Assembly: GCA_023416855.1 (NCBI GenBank)
Contig: JAEZGU010000177.1
Location: 1-21,619, forward strand
DNA from: Bacillota bacterium
Lineage (GTDB): Bacteria > Bacillota > Clostridia > Tissierellales > Sedimentibacteraceae
DNA: 21,619 bases
Direction: 5' to 3'
A program made the position numbers and the translations under genes. Positions 5,543-12,849 of this stretch are shown piece after piece. Under the pieces are notes generated by a model. That model did no database searches. It was not told where the DNA came from and was given only the letters and a program-made list of their open reading frames with translations. Position 1 is the stretch's first letter, and every line of letters begins with the position of its first letter.

Positions 5543-6751
5543 TTATTGGCCTTGCCACATATGAATCAGACTTCTGTTTTGACCTCTTGCAAATATATCT
5601 GTTCTATTTGGTCCCCAGGATATAGCAGCTGGCTCAGAGTCTATATTACCGCCAAGGTCTTGCCAACCTTCCCAACGTGAACCATTCCATGTTCTTTTAT
5701 ATAACCTGTTGCCGGTTCCTCTAACAAATACATCTAAATGGTTTGGTCTTTTTGAAGAAACTGTAGGACCTGACGTTAATACACCGCCCAAGCTCTCCCA
5801 TCCGCTCCAACGACTTCCATCCCACCATTTATGAATTAACTCATTATTGGTTCCTCTTGCGAAAACATCTATTCTATTTGGTCCCCAAGACACAGCTGCA
5901 GGTGATGATGTTAAATTTCCACCAAGATTCTCCCAATCACTCCAACGTCTACCATCCCACCATTTGTGATGCAGAGAATTGTCAGTGCCTCTAACAAAAG
6001 TATCCAATCTATTCGATGACCATGAGGAAACTGCAGGTGCTGATGTTAATACTCCTCCTAAGCTTTCCCACTCACTCCAACGGTTGCCGTCCCACCATTT
6101 ATGCCACATAGCGTTATCTGTTCCTCTTACGAATGTATCGATTCTATTTGGTCCCCATGATACTGCCGCAGGAGCAGATGTTAATATGCCACCTAAGTTT
6201 TCCCAGTCACTCCATCGTCTTCCGTCCCACCACTTATGCCACATGGCATTATCAGTTCCCCCGGCAAAAACATCTAATCTATTTGGTGCCCATGAAGAAA
6301 CTGCAGGTGCTGTTGTTAATATTCCTCCTAAATCCTCCCAATCTGACCAGCCCGGTGCCGGCCCAGGTCCTGGACTTGGCTGTCCGCCTCTAATTATATT
6401 CAATATTATTTCTATGATTCTTAATATAAATCTATCTATATCATTTCGTCTCATAGGAATTTGTCTAACCATAATATTAAACCATGGTATTTGGTTTTGC
6501 AACTGACTATAAATTTGACGAGGAGTACGGTTAGTGTCTGCTTGATTAATAATATAATTAATTAAGAAAAGCAATAAATAATCTGCAACACCTCTGCTTA
6601 TGCCTGCCTGATCCAACTCAGCATATACACCTGAATTCTGTGAGCGAAATGTCTGCATTATTTCCTGTGCATTTCTTGCCCTCTGTGCACTAATAAAATC
6701 AATGTCATCATATATAGGAAAAGGGTCTCCTTCATACGGATTTCTAAACAT
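5543..6751 (-). CDS. DUF346 / PLL-type beta-propeller repeat protein with novel helical N-terminus
   Basis: This 402-residue protein has two parts joined by a proline/glycine linker (about 122-134). Residues 135-402 are six repeats of 45 residues, starting at Trp135, 180, 225, 270, 315 and 360. Each has the pattern W-x-x-W-E-x-LGG, PA-x-SW, NR-x-D-x-F, RGT-x-N and HKWWDG. This matches the DUF346 repeat, related to the PLL fucose-binding propeller lectins, so sugar binding is a reasonable inference. The last repeat is cut after HMW, as expected if the chain ends close the ring. Residues 1-121 look helical (several amphipathic segments, 55-70 and 104-120 hydrophobic) and match nothing I know. 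There is no signal peptide. AAGGAGG lies five bases before the ATG. A weak promoter (TTGTAA 6808-6813, AATAAA 6785-6790) may drive it. The stop is followed by a CACCTCCT sequence and the repeat element. Confidence 0.82.
   Translation of the reverse strand: MFRNPYEGDPFPIYDDIDFISAQRARNAQEIMQTFRSQNSGVYAELDQAGISRGVADYLLLFLINYIINQADTNRTPRQIYSQLQNQIPWFNIMVRQIPMRRNDIDRFILRIIEIILNIIRGGQPSPGPGPAPGWSDWEDLGGILTTAPAVSSWAPNRLDVFAGGTDNAMWHKWWDGRRWSDWENLGGILTSAPAAVSWGPNRIDTFVRGTDNAMWHKWWDGNRWSEWESLGGVLTSAPAVSSWSSNRLDTFVRGTDNSLHHKWWDGRRWSDWENLGGNLTSSPAAVSWGPNRIDVFARGTNNELIHKWWDGSRWSGWESLGGVLTSGPTVSSKRPNHLDVFVRGTGNRLYKRTWNGSRWEGWQDLGGNIDSEPAAISWGPNRTDIFARGQNRSLIHMWQGQ
5546..6349 (-). repeat. Six tandem 135-bp coding repeats in alternating A/B order
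   Basis: Repeat boundaries on the minus strand are 6349, 6214, 6079, 5944, 5809 and 5674; the last is short. Units 1, 3 and 5 share PxVSS and NRLD/NHLD, and units 2, 4 and 6 share PAAxSWGPNR with I or T before D. The effective unit is therefore 270 bp present three times, pointing to duplication of a two-blade module. The 5th and 6th units have diverged most. Confidence 0.9.
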
Positions 6752-6848
6752 AATAACCTCCTTGAAAATTCTTTGTTACCTTATTTTATTTTCAAATCGA
6801 TATCATGTTACAATTATTGAAATTATATTATTCTTTAATTTATATCTC

Positions 6849-7703
6849 TTATAAATTGTCGTTTACAGTATTAAACATTAATTCCAATGGTGCTTTTTTA
6901 TCAGTCCATAACTCAAACGCCTCTGCTCCTTGATAAACAAACATATGCATGCCAATCAATGTTTTACAACCAATTTCTTCAGCATCTCGTATAAGCTTTG
7001 TTTTTTTAGGATTGTATATAGCATCACATACAACTAAATTCTTATTAATCAGTTTTTTATCTATAGGGCTTTCATTTATATCAGGAAACATGCCAACACT
7101 TGTAGTGTTAATTAATATATCCGTGTCTATAAGTGCTTTATCCATTTCCTCATAAACCATAGGAATTGCAGATGTAATTGTATCAGTTTTTTTCATTATT
7201 TCCTCAGAAAGTGATAATGCTTTTTTGTATGTTCTATTGCATATGTAAATCTTTTTTACTTTGTTTAATGCTAAGGTCATTCCTATTGCTCTTGATGCTC
7301 CTCCGCTTCCAATAATAAATACCGTCTTTCCCTTAACACTTTCTTTCGTTTCAACTTCAAAAGATTTTAAAAAACCTATTCCGTCAGTATTATATCCCCT
7401 CAGCTTTCCATTCTTTATTGTTACAGTGTTTACTGCTCCTATATGTTTAGCATACTCATCAACTTCATCAAGGTATTTAATTATATCTATTTTATAAGGC
7501 TTAGTAATATTAAAACCTTCAAAATTCATTTTTGATATTCCTCTAACAACAGTTTCCAGATTTTCCGGCATCACTTCTATTGGAATATAAATTTTATTCA
7601 ATCTTAATTTTTTAAATGCAGAATTATGCATAATCGGTGAAAGAGATTGACCTAATGGATAACCTAAAAGACCAAGTTGCTTTGTTTCATTATTAATATT
7701 CAT
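6849..7703 (-). CDS. aroE: Shikimate dehydrogenase
   Basis: This enzyme reduces 3-dehydroshikimate to shikimate with NADPH in the cytoplasmic aromatic amino acid pathway. It has 284 residues, the normal length. The substrate-binding start LLGYPLGQSLSPIMHN (about 13-27), catalytic Lys71 in NITKPYK and Asp107 in NTDG, the dinucleotide loop GSGGASRA (132-139) and the NADP-favouring NRT (156-158) are all visible. The C-terminal signature GMHMFVYQGAEAF is intact. One small oddity is Lys68 before the Pro of the usual VTIP segment; all essential residues remain. GGGAG lies five bases before the ATG. The gene begins 11 bases after the fumarase beta stop, so it is the third gene of that operon, away from other shikimate genes. 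No T-rich terminator follows; an inverted repeat at 6837-6857 overlaps the stop. Confidence 0.96.
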   Translation of the reverse strand: MNINNETKQLGLLGYPLGQSLSPIMHNSAFKKLRLNKIYIPIEVMPENLETVVRGISKMNFEGFNITKPYKIDIIKYLDEVDEYAKHIGAVNTVTIKNGKLRGYNTDGIGFLKSFEVETKESVKGKTVFIIGSGGASRAIGMTLALNKVKKIYICNRTYKKALSLSEEIMKKTDTITSAIPMVYEEMDKALIDTDILINTTSVGMFPDINESPIDKKLINKNLVVCDAIYNPKKTKLIRDAEEIGCKTLIGMHMFVYQGAEAFELWTDKKAPLELMFNTVNDNL

Positions 7704-7714
7704 ACAAACTCCCT

Positions 7715-8272
7715 TTAATCTGTATCTTTTTTGTATTTTTCTTTGCCTATTTTGTATAGGTCATTTCCTTTATTGTCTATTGCTACTGTTACTGGAAAGT
7801 TTTCAACTTTCAATTTATATATAGCTTCTGCTCCTAAGTCAGGAAAAGCTATAACCTCAGCTTCCTTTATTGCTTCAGCTAACAAAGCCCCTGCACCACC
7901 TATAGCAGCAAAATATACTGCATTGTTTTTTACGATTGATTCTATTACTTGTTGATTCCTACTACCTTTGCCTATCATACCTTTAAGTCCATTGTCCATT
8001 AATAATGGAGCATAGGCATCCATTCTTCCGCTGGTTGTAGGTCCTGCTGAACCAATAACATGGCCTGATTTTGCAGGACATGGTCCAACGTAATAAATTG
8101 TCTGATTTTTTATATCCATAGGTAATTCTTCACCCTTATTGATTAGCTCTACTAACCTTTTATGTGCAGCATCACGTCCTGTATATATAATTCCGTTTAA
8201 TAAAACTCTGTCTCCAACTTTTAGATCATTAACTATATCATCTGTTAATGGAGTATTAATAATTTTAGTCAT
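7715..8272 (-). CDS. Class I fumarate hydratase, beta (C-terminal) subunit
   Basis: This is the smaller subunit of the two-subunit iron-sulfur hydro-lyase that interconverts fumarate and malate; in some bacteria the same architecture is L(+)-tartrate dehydratase. It has 185 residues. The family signatures YVGPCPAKSGHVIGSAGPTTSGRMD (split here: GPC at 63-65, GPTTSGRMD at 77-85), GMIGKGS (98-104) and AIGGAGAL are all present; the serine/threonine-rich loop contributes to the active site. It starts 16 bases after the alpha stop, with AAGG and an earlier AGGAG before the ATG, and aroE follows 11 bases on. Alpha, beta and aroE therefore form one transcript. Fumarase is preferred over tartrate dehydratase because no tartrate gene is nearby, but residues alone do not settle it. 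Confidence 0.92.
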   Translation of the reverse strand: MTKIINTPLTDDIVNDLKVGDRVLLNGIIYTGRDAAHKRLVELINKGEELPMDIKNQTIYYVGPCPAKSGHVIGSAGPTTSGRMDAYAPLLMDNGLKGMIGKGSRNQQVIESIVKNNAVYFAAIGGAGALLAEAIKEAEVIAFPDLGAEAIYKLKVENFPVTVAIDNKGNDLYKIGKEKYKKDTD

Positions 8273-8288
8273 ATTATTACCTTCACTC

Positions 8289-9134
8289 CTATAAAATTAT
8301 TTCTTGATGCCTTGCTACGTGACATTGTAGATTAATGGCAACAGGCATACTTGCTATATGAGCAGGAAAAGTTTCAATATTAACAGCTAAAGCTGTTGTA
8401 CTTCCTCCAAATCCTTGTGGACCTATCCCAAGCTTATTAATTTCTATAAGCAATTCTTCCTCTAATTTTGCTATATCAGGATTCGAATTATGTTCTCCTA
8501 CTGCTCTAAGAAGTGCTTGCTTAGCAATTAAAGTGGTTTTCTCTATAGTACCACCTATACCTATACCTACTACTATAGGAGGACATGGGTTAGAGCCTGC
8601 CTTTTCTACAGTTTCTATTACAAACTTTTTTATTCCTTTTATTCCATCAGACGGCTTAAGCATTGCTAAAGCACTCATATTTTCGCTTCCACCACCCTTT
8701 GGAGCAAATATCAATTTAACTTTATCTCCTGGTACTATTTTTGTATGTATAATTGCAGGTGTATTGTCACCTGTATTTTTTCTTAGCATGAATGGATCAT
8801 CTACTATTGATTTTCGAAGGTATCCATTTATGTAACCTCTCCTAACACCTTCATCAATAGCTTCATTCAAATCTCCGCCAATCAATCTTACTTCTTGACC
8901 TAACTCAAGAAAAACAACTGCAAACCCTGTATCTTGACATATAGGAACATTTTTAGTTCTTGCAATTTCTTGATTTTTAATAATATCCTCTATTATTTCC
9001 CTTGCAAGAGGAGATTCTTCCTTTTCTAAGGCATCCTGCAATGCATTTTTTACATCTAACGGAAGATAATAATTAGATTCTATACATAACTTTTCAACAG
9101 CTTTGGAAATCTCCGCCACATTAATTTCTCTCAT
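8289..9134 (-). CDS. Class I fumarate hydratase, alpha (N-terminal) subunit
   Basis: This 281-residue catalytic subunit carries the oxygen-sensitive 4Fe-4S cluster. Three cluster cysteines are in their expected settings: Cys66 in CQDTG, Cys184 in NPCPP and Cys271 in QCHVARH. The GGGSENMSALAML stretch (147-159) and GPQGFGGSTTALAV (238-251) are typical. I start the gene at the ATG at 9134, because AAGGAG lies nine bases before it; an upstream in-frame ATG (9155) overlaps that site and would add seven residues. The gene is first in the alpha-beta-aroE operon, behind a well-formed promoter at 9166-9194. The enzyme would serve the reductive or oxidative branch of an incomplete anaerobic citric acid cycle. 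The alternative is L-tartrate dehydratase alpha. Confidence 0.93.
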   Translation of the reverse strand: MREINVAEISKAVEKLCIESNYYLPLDVKNALQDALEKEESPLAREIIEDIIKNQEIARTKNVPICQDTGFAVVFLELGQEVRLIGGDLNEAIDEGVRRGYINGYLRKSIVDDPFMLRKNTGDNTPAIIHTKIVPGDKVKLIFAPKGGGSENMSALAMLKPSDGIKGIKKFVIETVEKAGSNPCPPIVVGIGIGGTIEKTTLIAKQALLRAVGEHNSNPDIAKLEEELLIEINKLGIGPQGFGGSTTALAVNIETFPAHIASMPVAINLQCHVARHQEIIL

Positions 9135-9165
9135 ATTGTTTCTCTCCTTATGCATATTTAAAAAT

Positions 9166-9194
9166 ATTATATATTATATATATAATTGTTACAA
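9166..9194 (-). promoter_or_regulatory. Promoter of the fumarase-aroE operon
   Basis: On the minus strand TTGTAA (9189-9194), 17 bases and TATAAT (9166-9171) give a good sigma-A promoter about 30 bases before the alpha start. The -35 sits in a small palindrome, ATTGTTACAAT (9185-9195). Confidence 0.75.
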
Positions 9195-9262
9195 TAATAA
9201 GTTTGGTCTTGCTAAGAAGCACATGTAATTTAATGTAATATGCGTTATACCTTTATTTTTTG

Positions 9263-9291
9263 TTGCAATTGCCAAATACAAACATTATAAT
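9263..9291 (+). promoter_or_regulatory. Promoter of the YtvI/AI-2E family gene
   Basis: TTGCAA (9263-9268), a 17-base spacer and TATAAT (9286-9291) form a good promoter about 35 bases before the start codon. It is divergent from the fumarase promoter across about 70 bases. Confidence 0.75.
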
Positions 9292-9327
9292 TATAATAAT
9301 TAAGAATACATATGATAGGGGTCAAAA

Positions 9328-10401
9328 ATGACTATTGAAGAAAAGAAAAAGTTTATTATTAATGTAGCATTTATAGTTACAGCTTATTCGGTTTTATATT
9401 TCGTGTTTGTTTATGTAATTCATTGGATAATGCCTTTTATTGTTGGGTTTTTAATTGCACTTGGTTTAAGACCTTTAGCAAAGTTTATCAGAAAGCACGT
9501 TAAAGGAACAGGAAAAGGGGTCGCCATATTTGTTGTTGCATTGTTTTATGCAACGGTGGCGATAATTCTATGGTTATTTGTAACCTTTTTAATTACACAA
9601 CTTACGGATTTAATTTATGCTTTACCAAACCTGTATTTCACCAAAGTAGAACCAATACTATTAGAATTTAATGATTGGATAGTTGCAAATACAGAGCTTA
9701 TTTCTGAAGATGCTGCTACAACTTTGTCACAAGTTATTACAAATGGAATTAACTATATTTCAGACGTTATTAAAAATACCTCAATAAATATAGTACAATT
9801 AGCAACAAAAATAATATCTAATTTCCCACTATACTTAATTTCTGTGATATTCACTATAGTTCTTTCAGTTTTTATAAGTGTTGAATATGACAATATAGTG
9901 GCATTTATAAAAAGACAGCTACCTGATAAATTTAACTCAACCTTTGATGAATCTCGTGTATTCTTAGTTAGCAAGGTTTGGAAAATGATAAAATCTTATA
10001 TAATTATAATGTTTATAACATTCTTTGAGGTATTAGTTGGTTTATCCATATTAAAGGTAAAGTATGCTTTGCCTATTGCTGCAATAATAGCAATACTTGA
10101 CATAATGCCTGTTTTAGGCACCGGCGGAATATTGATACCTTGGGCAATTATTGAAATTATCCTAAAGAACTACACTTTAGGATTCGGATTATTAGCGCTG
10201 TACTTAGCAGTAACCATAATTAGAAATGTAATTGAACCAAGAATTGTCGGTCATCAGATTGGTCTTCACCCTATTATTACAATTACTGTAATGTATGCAG
10301 GGCTAAGGCTATTTGGGTTCTTCGGATTACTTGTTGCTCCAATAATTGCAATTGTTATTAAGTACTTAAATGATACAGGCAAAATAAAGTTATTTAAATA
10401 A
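9328..10401 (+). CDS. ytvI: AI-2E/PerM family membrane protein, YtvI-like
   Basis: This 357-residue polytopic membrane protein of the AI-2E transporter / PerM superfamily most resembles the sporulation integral membrane protein YtvI. Hydrophobic segments are visible at about 8-30, 32-46, 62-92, 160-182, 215-240, 243-262, 265-295 and 305-345. The conserved stretch DIMPVLGTGG followed by IPWAI (about 258-274), and the later RNVIEPRIVG and QIGLHPI, are the family hallmarks. The loop between the third and fourth segments (about 95-155) would be outside or amphipathic. AGGGG lies five to six bases before the ATG. The gene is transcribed alone from its own promoter and ends in a strong terminator. 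What it transports is not known. YtvI in Bacillus is linked to sporulation by expression, and the name here rests on similarity recalled from the family. Confidence 0.82.
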   Translation: MTIEEKKKFIINVAFIVTAYSVLYFVFVYVIHWIMPFIVGFLIALGLRPLAKFIRKHVKGTGKGVAIFVVALFYATVAIILWLFVTFLITQLTDLIYALPNLYFTKVEPILLEFNDWIVANTELISEDAATTLSQVITNGINYISDVIKNTSINIVQLATKIISNFPLYLISVIFTIVLSVFISVEYDNIVAFIKRQLPDKFNSTFDESRVFLVSKVWKMIKSYIIIMFITFFEVLVGLSILKVKYALPIAAIIAILDIMPVLGTGGILIPWAIIEIILKNYTLGFGLLALYLAVTIIRNVIEPRIVGHQIGLHPIITITVMYAGLRLFGFFGLLVAPIIAIVIKYLNDTGKIKLFK

Positions 10402-10413
10402 AATTGGTAAATT

Positions 10414-10442
10414 AAAAAGCAAGGCGAACCTTGCTTTTTTTT
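10414..10442. terminator. Terminator between ytvI-like gene and gdhA
   Basis: An 11-bp perfect stem, AAAAAGCAAGG (10414-10424) with its complement (10429-10439), surrounds the loop CGAA and runs into T's on the + strand. The minus side has a shorter T stretch, so it may also end gdhA, whose stop is 23 bases away. Confidence 0.88.
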
Positions 10443-10461
10443 ATATTCTAAATTTATTTAA

Positions 10462-11805
10462 TTAGATTATACCTTGTGCCATCATAGCGTCTGCTACTTT
10501 TTTGAATCCAGCTAAGTTAGCTCCAGCTACTAAGTTGTATCCTAAGCCAGCTTCTTCTGCTGCTGCAACGCTCATTGCATAGATATTTTTCATGATACCA
10601 TGTAATTTAGCATCAACTTCTTCAAAAGACCAAGAATATCTCATTGAGTTTTGTGCCATTTCTAATGCTGATGTAGCAACTCCACCTGCGTTAACTGCTT
10701 TTGAAGGAGCAACTATCATACCGCTATCCATGATATATTTTAATGCTTCATTTGTAGTAGGCATGTTTGCAACTTCTATATAGTATTTAGAACCGCTAGC
10801 TACAATTTTCTTAGCTTCATCCATGTTAATTTCGTTTTGAGTAGCACATGGCATGTAAACATCTGCTTTAACTCCCCATGGTTTTTGTCCTGGGAAGAAT
10901 TCTACTCCATATTTATCAGCGTAATCTTGAACTTTATCTCTTCCTGAATTTCTCATTTCTAACATGAAATCTTCTTTTTCACCTACAACGCCGTTTGGAT
11001 CATAGATGTATCCGTCTGGACCAGAAATAGCAACTACTTTTCCGCCTAATTGGTTGATTTTTTGAACTGCACCCCAAGCAACGTTACCGAAACCTGATAC
11101 TACGAATGTTTTACCTTTAACTTCTTCTCCGAAGTGGTTTAATACTTCTTGTGCATAGTAAACTGCGCCGTATCCAGTAGCTTCAGTTCTTGCTAAACTT
11201 CCGCCGTAAGGTATACCTTTACCAGTTAATACTCCGTTTTCGAAAGCTCCTCTAATTCTTCTGTATTGACCATACATGTAACCAACTTCTCTTGCTCCAA
11301 CACCGATATCTCCTGCAGGAACGTCAACGTCTGGTCCAATATGTCTAAATAGTTCAGTCATGAATGCTTGACAGAATCTCATTATTTCAGCATCTGATTT
11401 TCCTCTTGGGTCAAAGTCAGAACCACCTTTTGCTCCACCTATTGGTAAGCCTGTTAATGAATCTTTGAAAGTTTGTTCAAAAGCTAAGAATTTCATTATG
11501 CTTAAGTTTACTGTTGGATGGAATCTTAAACCACCCTTGTAAGGTCCTATAGCTCCGTTAAATTGAACTCTGTATCCTCTGTTAGCATGAACTGTACCGT
11601 TGTCATCTACCCATGATACTCTGAATGAAATAACTCTTTCAGGTTCAACCATTCTTTCTAACAATCCAGCTTTTTCATATTCTGGATGTTTTTCTATCAT
11701 TGGCTCTAAAGTATAAAGTACTTCTTCAACAGTTTGAATAAATTCAGGTTCGTGAGCATCTCTTTTTTTAACTGAGTCAATGATTCTTTCGATATATGCG
11801 TTCAT
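10462..11805 (-). CDS. gdhA: NADP-type glutamate dehydrogenase
   Basis: This enzyme interconverts glutamate and 2-oxoglutarate plus ammonia. It has 447 residues from the chosen ATG (11805), the length of the small hexameric class. The start is set by GGAGG eight bases upstream; a TTG five codons earlier overlaps that site. Visible landmarks are YKGGLRFHP (89-97), catalytic Lys126 in GGAKGGSDFDP, catalytic Asp166 in PAGDIGVGARE, the dinucleotide loop SGFGNVA (237-243), and SGPDGYIYDP (261-270), which is typical of NADP-preferring enzymes. The central Rossmann domain spans about 205-375. Codon use looks more selective than in its neighbours (frequent GCT, GTA and GGT), as in a highly expressed gene. 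It is transcribed alone from a promoter inside an inverted repeat. In amino-acid-fermenting Clostridia this enzyme often works in the catabolic direction; cofactor preference is inferred. Confidence 0.97.
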   Translation of the reverse strand: MNAYIERIIDSVKKRDAHEPEFIQTVEEVLYTLEPMIEKHPEYEKAGLLERMVEPERVISFRVSWVDDNGTVHANRGYRVQFNGAIGPYKGGLRFHPTVNLSIMKFLAFEQTFKDSLTGLPIGGAKGGSDFDPRGKSDAEIMRFCQAFMTELFRHIGPDVDVPAGDIGVGAREVGYMYGQYRRIRGAFENGVLTGKGIPYGGSLARTEATGYGAVYYAQEVLNHFGEEVKGKTFVVSGFGNVAWGAVQKINQLGGKVVAISGPDGYIYDPNGVVGEKEDFMLEMRNSGRDKVQDYADKYGVEFFPGQKPWGVKADVYMPCATQNEINMDEAKKIVASGSKYYIEVANMPTTNEALKYIMDSGMIVAPSKAVNAGGVATSALEMAQNSMRYSWSFEEVDAKLHGIMKNIYAMSVAAAEEAGLGYNLVAGANLAGFKKVADAMMAQGII

Positions 11806-11845
11806 ATGTAAAACCTCCAATAATTATAAATGTTTTTCCTCTTTT

Positions 11846-11873
11846 ATTATATCAAAAGCATATTACAATACAA
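11846..11873 (-). promoter_or_regulatory. gdhA promoter
   Basis: On the minus strand TTGTAT (11868-11873), 16 bases and TATAAT (11846-11851) form the likely promoter, about 40 bases before the start codon. Its spacer and -35 are occupied by the left arms of the inverted repeat at 11854-11945. Confidence 0.65.
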
Positions 11874-11945
11874 CTAATTTAATATTAACTATTTGTAATT
11901 TTAAATTATTAGTTGGCCAAGCAGTATAGGCAATATGCTTTTTTT
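11854..11945 (+). repeat. Nested inverted repeat upstream of gdhA, ending in a T-run
   Basis: AAAAGCATATT (11854-11864) pairs perfectly over 11 bases with AATATGCTTTT (11932-11942). Inside, CAACTAAT (11871-11878) pairs with ATTAGTTG (11908-11915). On the + strand the outer arm runs into seven T's (11939-11945), like a terminator or the 3' end of a small RNA. On the minus strand the left arms overlie the gdhA promoter. It is either a regulatory DNA structure or a short + strand RNA opposite the promoter; no clear + strand promoter is visible. Confidence 0.5.
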
Positions 11946-12018
11946 AATTAATAATTAAAAATAATAATTGAAAATTATAATTTTGTTAACAATACGTAAT
12001 ATTTACTGAGGTTACAGA

Positions 12019-12052
12019 AAAAAACAGAGACAATATATTCTCTCTGTTTTTT
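12019..12052. terminator. Terminator of rex, 12-bp perfect stem
   Basis: AAAAAACAGAGA (12019-12030) pairs with its complement (12041-12052) around a ten-base loop. The A's of the left arm are the T-run of the minus strand, and it ends eight bases from the rex stop. The gdhA promoter region lies beyond it. Confidence 0.88.
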
Positions 12053-12059
12053 ATAATAA

Positions 12060-12707
12060 TTATTCACTTTTTTTCTTATTCATCTGATTGTAATAATATG
12101 TCAAAGAAAACAGACTTTCGTTTAAATGAACATTTTCAACATGGACATAATCAGGCATCTTTAAATCTTTTGGAGCAAAGTTCCAAATAGCTCTTATACC
12201 ACATTGTACTAATTGTTCAGCTACTTGTTGACTAACGCTTTTTGGAGTGCATATTACAGCGATATCTATGTTTTCTTCTTTTAAAAATCCCTCTAATTCA
12301 TCAGCATCCTTGATTAAAGCGTTTCTCATAGACATGCCGATTAATTTTGGATTTTTATCAAATAAAGCTACTACCTCATAATCTGCTTCATAAAAACCAG
12401 TATAATTTGCTATCGCTTGACCAATATTTCCGGCTCCAATAATAATAATTTTATATTTTTTATCCAAGCCCAAAATACGTGCAATTTCATTACGTAAGTT
12501 TTCTACATCATAGCCAAACCCTTGTTGTCCAAATCCTCCAAAGTTGTTCAAATCTTGACGTATTTGAGATGCTGAAAAACCTGTCATATCACTTAGCTCT
12601 CTTGATGATGTCTTGTTGACACCCATTTTGTTTAGTTCTCCCAAATATCTGTAATACTTTGGTAATCTTCTTATTACTGCAGGTGAAATTCTATCGTTAT
12701 TATTCAT
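12060..12707 (-). CDS. rex: Redox-sensing transcriptional repressor Rex
   Basis: This 215-residue dimeric repressor senses the NADH/NAD+ ratio and releases its operators when NADH is high, inducing fermentation genes. The N-terminal winged helix (about 8-75) contains the hallmark SASQIRQDLNNFGGFGQQGFGY (split at 46-54 and 55-66). The Rossmann domain follows, with GAGNIGQA (91-98) and an acidic residue (Asp118) after the second strand, as NAD binding requires. The C-terminal swap helix ends NESLFSLTYYYNQM. I start at ATG 12707, because AGGAGG is seven bases before it and only one base before the ATG at 12713. It has its own promoter and terminator, so it is a single-gene unit between the phosphate-uptake pair and gdhA. 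No full Rex operator (TTGTTAA-N4-TTAACAA) is visible at its own promoter, although TTGTTAAAAT overlaps the -10. Confidence 0.97.
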   Translation of the reverse strand: MNNNDRISPAVIRRLPKYYRYLGELNKMGVNKTSSRELSDMTGFSASQIRQDLNNFGGFGQQGFGYDVENLRNEIARILGLDKKYKIIIIGAGNIGQAIANYTGFYEADYEVVALFDKNPKLIGMSMRNALIKDADELEGFLKEENIDIAVICTPKSVSQQVAEQLVQCGIRAIWNFAPKDLKMPDYVHVENVHLNESLFSLTYYYNQMNKKKSE

Positions 12708-12726
12708 ATGCATGCCTCCTGCTCAT

Positions 12727-12769
12727 ATTTTAACAAACTTTTTTTAACATTGCAAATGTTTTTTTGCAA
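12727..12769 (-). promoter_or_regulatory. rex promoter with TTGCAAA-N6-TTTGCAA inverted repeat
   Basis: On the minus strand TTGCAA (12750-12755), 17 bases and TAAAAT (12727-12732) form the promoter. The -35 is the proximal arm of an inverted repeat, TTGCAAA (12750-12756) and TTTGCAA (12763-12769). Two direct copies of TGTTAAAA, 14 bases apart, lie between the -35 and just past the -10 start; one could be a Rex half-site. Confidence 0.55.
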
Positions 12770-12849
12770 GATAAACAATTTTTCACAATTTTTTGTCATT
12801 TTTTTTATAGATATATGTTAATATTCATTCATTGTATAAAGTATAAGTG

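Noticed and set aside
5979..6506. A 175-codon open frame on the + strand opposite the propeller gene
   Set aside because: It is the antisense of the repeats; their shared codon pattern keeps the other strand open. There is no ribosome-binding site and the product is proline/histidine-rich and unlike any domain.
4830..6751. A prophage lysis region
   Set aside because: The M23 peptidase has lysin-like length and no signal, but no holin, tail, integrase or other phage gene is in the window.
6837..6857. AATTTATA-N5-TATAAATT as the aroE terminator
   Set aside because: It is all A/T, overlaps the aroE stop codon and has no T-run after it on the minus strand.
11983..11992. TTGTTAACAA as a Rex operator
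   Set aside because: It is a palindrome without the four-base spacer of the Rex consensus and does not lie in a recognisable promoter; the rex terminator and gdhA promoter are on either side.
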